64,000 nt of DNA from Ancylomarina sp. DW003. GTDB taxonomy: Bacteria > Bacteroidota > Bacteroidia > Bacteroidales > Marinifilaceae. The translations under genes and the position numbers were made by a program. The stretch is taken from positions 538,092-602,091 of the forward strand of contig NZ_JAKJSD010000001.1 of the NCBI RefSeq assembly GCF_029029505.1, read 5' to 3'. Each line of letters starts with the position of its first letter. Positions within the stretch are counted from its first letter, which is position 1. Below are positions 61,205-64,000 of this stretch, piece after piece. The notes under the pieces are model-generated. The model worked only from the letters and a program-made list of their open reading frames with translations, searched no databases and was not told where the DNA came from.

Positions 61205-62146
61205 TTAATTCCACTCAACAATTGTTCCTCTATCTTTACTCAAGTAAGCTGTAGGTATCATTTTTCGTATGTGTTCACCCAATAAATTCAATAATTTATT
61301 CTTTGAATAATGTCGGGAATAAATCAAACTCACTTCGCGAAGTGGATGCAAATTAGTAAAAGGTTTTACTTGAGTCATCTTTTCTGTCGACATATACTGC
61401 GTTGCCAATTCCGGGATTAGAGTAAATCCACCTTCACGATCGATAATCTTCATTAATGTTTCGAGCGAATTACTTTCAAATTCAAAAGGCAACTCCTGAT
61501 GCTGCATACTATGCATTTCGCATAGATTTATAACCTGATTACGGAAACAGTGCCCATCTCCTAACATCCAAATCTCTGAAGTCGCAATATCCTTTACTTC
61601 TATAATATCCTTTTTAAGTATCTCATGATCCTTATGAGCATATATCATCATCTCCTCGAAAAACAAAGGGACTTCTTTTATTTTTTCATCCTTCAGTGGG
61701 GTAACAAAGATACCAACGTCAAGTAAATCTTTTTTCAATGCCTCAACAATATCATCCGATACCATCTCTTCAACTTCAACCTTTACATCCGGGTAATCTC
61801 TAATATAATCACCAATAAACATAGGAAGTAGGAATGGTGCCAAAGTTGGAATGATACCAATCTTTAAACTACCCTCAACCGTTTCTCTATGATTCTTGAC
61901 AATTTCATCAACCTTCTTTGCCTCTCCCAAAATAATTCGGGCTTGCTCAATAATTTGAATTCCTACATCAGTTGGAATAATAGGTTGCTTGCTTCTATCA
62001 AAGATGGTAACATCCAGAAATTCTTCAAGTTTCTTAATCTGCATACTTAAAGTAGGCTGCGTAATAAAACAGCTATCCGCTGCAGTTGCAAAGTGACGAT
62101 GTGTATCGACGGCAACAATATATTCAAGTTGAGTTAAAGTAACCAT
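61205..62146 (-). CDS. oxyR: OxyR, peroxide-sensing LysR-family regulator
   Basis: The 313 residues have a LysR HTH (MVTLTQLEYIVAVDTHRHFA, then QPTLSMQIKKLEEFL) and a co-inducer domain with the two redox Cys in GDGHCFRNQVINLCE (C200 and C209, nearly the E. coli C199/C208 numbers). It activates peroxide defence genes when the disulfide forms. It is divergent from a probable small RNA and a CoA-transferase. Confidence 0.93.
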   Translation of the reverse strand: MVTLTQLEYIVAVDTHRHFATAADSCFITQPTLSMQIKKLEEFLDVTIFDRSKQPIIPTDVGIQIIEQARIILGEAKKVDEIVKNHRETVEGSLKIGIIPTLAPFLLPMFIGDYIRDYPDVKVEVEEMVSDDIVEALKKDLLDVGIFVTPLKDEKIKEVPLFFEEMMIYAHKDHEILKKDIIEVKDIATSEIWMLGDGHCFRNQVINLCEMHSMQHQELPFEFESNSLETLMKIIDREGGFTLIPELATQYMSTEKMTQVKPFTNLHPLREVSLIYSRHYSKNKLLNLLGEHIRKMIPTAYLSKDRGTIVEWN

Positions 62147-62222
62147 ATCAGTTTATTTTGTTTTTCTAATGATTTTGCATCACAAATATAAACAATATCT
62201 ATTAGTCTATATACAATATTGA

Positions 62223-62254
62223 TTTGATTGATATTTAGAACTAATCTATATTTG
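62223..62254 (+). promoter_or_regulatory. Candidate promoter of an RNA divergent from oxyR
   Basis: TTTG (62223-62226) and TATATTTG (62247-62254, TAnnTTTG) are separated by 20 bases, the Bacteroidota -33/-7 spacing. The direct copies TAGTCTATAT and TAATCTATAT (about 62203 and 62242) suggest operator sites in this region. Confidence 0.5.
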
Positions 62255-62261
62255 TATTAAA

Positions 62262-62522
62262 CTATTATTTTAAGCTTAACGCAATCAGTCTTGCACACTG
62301 ATAATTAAGCTTATAAAACAAAAATCCTATCTTATTCAATTGCATAAAAAGTAGTTTAGGTTTGTTTTTTAAAAGATTAGAACAAAGGATAAAATTGTGA
62401 GGATTAGCCGCTATACTATTTCAACAATTAAAACAATATAATAGTTTGATAGTTTTTGTTATTTAAGTTTTATTAGATGTTTGGGTTAAACAGTCAGGAA
62501 TTAGGTCTCCTGACTGTTTTTT
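62262..62522 (+). ncRNA. Candidate small RNA or structured leader between oxyR and the CoA-transferase
   Basis: The 260 bases from the promoter-like site to a strong terminator contain no ORF. A perfect 9-bp stem (62271-62279 with 62305-62313) encloses a second 6-bp stem (ATCAGT with ACTGAT) with a 7-base loop, and the 3' end is a textbook terminator. The position, divergent from oxyR, is that of oxyS in E. coli. No sequence family is recognised, and a terminated 5' leader of the CoA-transferase gene is an alternative. Confidence 0.5.
62489..62522 (+). terminator. Perfect intrinsic terminator without an upstream ORF
   Basis: AACAGTCAGGA (62489-62499) pairs exactly with TCCTGACTGTT (62508-62518), followed by a run of T. 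No plus-strand gene precedes it, so it implies a transcript in the oxyR gap. Confidence 0.9.
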
Positions 62523-62660
62523 TTATTGATAAAATTTTAAGTCTCACTCTTTCAATATGTTGTTTAGCAACAATGCTAAAGAGCAGATTTCAGGCTCAAA
62601 ATTTATATTATTTTAGCGATCTCAATTGAAAAATATAAGATCAATATAAACTGAATAACA

Positions 62661-63977
62661 ATGCAACAAGGTATTAAAACAGTATCATTCGAAGAAGCTG
62701 CAAAGGTGATTAAATCAGGTGACAGAGTACACCTGCACTCAGTTGCTTTAGCGCCACACAAGTTTATTAACGCTATGTGTGACCGAGGTCGCAATGGTGA
62801 AATTTACGATGTAACTATACAGCACATTCACACCGAAGGACCGGCTCCATATGCTGCTACCGAGTTCGAAGGCATTTTCAATCTTGAATCTTTATTCGTA
62901 GGGGCAAATGTTCGTAAACAAACTCAAGCCGGATACGCTGATTACATTCCGGTATTCCTAAGTGAAACTCAGCAATTAATTCGCGAAGGTGTTCTTGACG
63001 TTAATGTGACTGTTGTACAGGTAAGTCCTCCGGACAAACATGGCTATGTTTCTTTAGGAACTTCTGTAGATTGTTCTCGTGCTGCTGTTGAAACTGCTGA
63101 TACAGTTATAGCTATTATCAATCCAAACGTACCACGTGCTTTTGGTGATGCTATGATGCATTTAAGATCTTTCGATGTATTCTGTGAAGATGATTCTCCA
63201 CTTATCGAACATCACAACGCTCCTCTTTCTGATATCGATATCGCTATTGGTAAGAATGTAGCAAATCTTATTCCTGATGGAGCTTGTCTTCAGATGGGTA
63301 TTGGTGGAATTCCAAATGCTGTATTAGCTCAGCTTGGTAACCACAAAAATCTTGGTGTTCACACTGAAATGTTTGCTGACGGTCTTCTTCCATTGGTAGA
63401 AAGCGGTGTTGTAAACGGTATGAACAAAAAACTTGATCAAGGTAAAATCGTTGCTGGTTTCTTAATGGGAACTAAAGAACTTTACGATTTCGTTGATGAT
63501 AATCCAGGTGTTTTGATGATGGATGTTGCTTACACAAATGGCGTACACGTTATTAAGCAAAACCCTAAAGTATGTGCAATTAACTCGGCTCTTTCTATTG
63601 ATTTAACTGGTCAGGTTTGTGCTGATTCAATCGGAACAACTCACTATTCTGGTGTAGGTGGACAGATTGACTTTACTCGTGGTGCTGCTGCTTCAGAAGG
63701 TGGTGTTCCAATTATTGCTATGCCATCTGTAACTGGTAAAGGTGTTTCTAAAATTACACCAACTCTATTGCAAGGATCAGGTGTTGTAACAACTCGTAAC
63801 AACATGCGTTGGTTTGCTACTGAGCACGGATGTGTTAACCTATTCGGTAAAACACTTCAGCAAAGAGCTAAGGCAATTATTTCTGTTGCTCACCCAGATT
63901 TTAGAGAAGAGCTAGATCAAGCTGCTTTCGAAAGATTCGGTTCTCATTACCACTTCGTAAACAAGTTGGTGAAGTAA
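62661..63977 (+). CDS. Acetyl-CoA hydrolase/4-hydroxybutyrate CoA-transferase family enzyme
   Basis: The 438-residue enzyme moves CoA between carboxylates through a glutamyl-CoA intermediate. It has the N-terminal domain with DRVHLHSVALAPHKFI, QMGIGGIPNAVLAQL, and the catalytic Glu in GVHTEMFADGLLPLVESG, followed by GGQIDFTRGA. Acetate or butyrate are the likely acceptors, in keeping with fermentation, but the exact substrate cannot be told from 4-hydroxybutyrate or succinyl-CoA relatives. Confidence 0.85.
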   Translation: MQQGIKTVSFEEAAKVIKSGDRVHLHSVALAPHKFINAMCDRGRNGEIYDVTIQHIHTEGPAPYAATEFEGIFNLESLFVGANVRKQTQAGYADYIPVFLSETQQLIREGVLDVNVTVVQVSPPDKHGYVSLGTSVDCSRAAVETADTVIAIINPNVPRAFGDAMMHLRSFDVFCEDDSPLIEHHNAPLSDIDIAIGKNVANLIPDGACLQMGIGGIPNAVLAQLGNHKNLGVHTEMFADGLLPLVESGVVNGMNKKLDQGKIVAGFLMGTKELYDFVDDNPGVLMMDVAYTNGVHVIKQNPKVCAINSALSIDLTGQVCADSIGTTHYSGVGGQIDFTRGAAASEGGVPIIAMPSVTGKGVSKITPTLLQGSGVVTTRNNMRWFATEHGCVNLFGKTLQQRAKAIISVAHPDFREELDQAAFERFGSHYHFVNKLVK

Positions 63978-64000
63978 TTACTCATCGATTTCAAAATATA

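Noticed and set aside
1..64000. CRISPR arrays, rRNA genes, restriction or phage modules
   Set aside because: No regularly spaced repeats, rRNA sequence, methylase, nuclease or phage structural genes were seen on either strand.

Overview
The window is a piece of a Bacteroidota chromosome, most like an anaerobic marine member of the Bacteroidales (Marinifilaceae-like). This rests on the AT-rich sequence, the near absence of Shine-Dalgarno sites, TAnnTTTG-type -7 boxes, a SusC-like/CarboxypepD_reg outer-membrane protein, DUF5686 and DUF6660 proteins, an S46 dipeptidyl peptidase, and the gene order mreBCD-mrdA-rodA. The genus is inference.

Region 1 (1-18,296) is a metal-handling gene block on what looks like the right part of a Tn7/Tn5053-type transposon. 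It holds periplasmic HMA and TRASH-like proteins, a frameshifted DUF302 gene, a Zn/Cd/Pb P-type ATPase, a PII-like protein, a CusB-type adaptor, a CusA pump fused to its outer-membrane factor, DUF6660, a Fur-family regulator, a GDCCVxC protein, a CopZ-type [2Fe-2S] metallochaperone, MerTP and an ArsR regulator. Nearly all genes from 3,049 to 15,941 read leftward, behind a 40-bp palindrome that is probably the ArsR operator. A TniB ATPase and an unusual serine recombinase follow. The element ends with a TGTCA terminus carrying direct repeats, exactly inside comM, which is cut at codon ~287. The left end, TniA, TniQ and the rest of comM lie outside the window.

Region 2 (19,402-21,330) is core genome: thyA, folA and a GNAT acetyltransferase with a strong terminator.

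Region 3 (about 21,346-35,746) is a 14-kb island for a ribosomally made, radical-SAM-modified peptide (RiPP). It is flanked by a partial second copy of the clpX 3' end and by two IS256-family transposase relics. It encodes three near-identical 60-residue precursors (35-residue GG leader, 25-residue core with three Cys), a radical SAM/SPASM maturase, an unknown protein, a DUF6734 glycosyltransferase-like protein, a miniature membrane-fusion protein, a C39-peptidase ABC exporter, a secreted protein of unknown role, a TPR/HTH membrane regulator, an outer-membrane beta-barrel protein and an S46 peptidase. The peptidase carries the Arg that marks the Asp/Glu-specific DPP11 type. The core peptides begin VD-ND-ED-W, three consecutive Xaa-Asp dipeptides, so the peptidase may trim the exported peptide to a new N-terminal Trp. 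I consider this the most novel system in the window.

Region 4 (35,747-64,000) is ordinary core genome: clpX-clpP-tig, tRNA-Leu, lptB, a DUF5686 protein, tatC, kdsD, recQ, rsmA, mgtE, purH, the mreBCD-mrdA-rodA elongation cluster, rpsT, two identical tRNA-Glu genes, oxyR and a CoA-transferase. The oxyR/CoA-transferase gap contains a promoter-like site, a strong hairpin and a perfect intrinsic terminator with no ORF, suggesting an unannotated small RNA in the position that oxyS occupies in E. coli.
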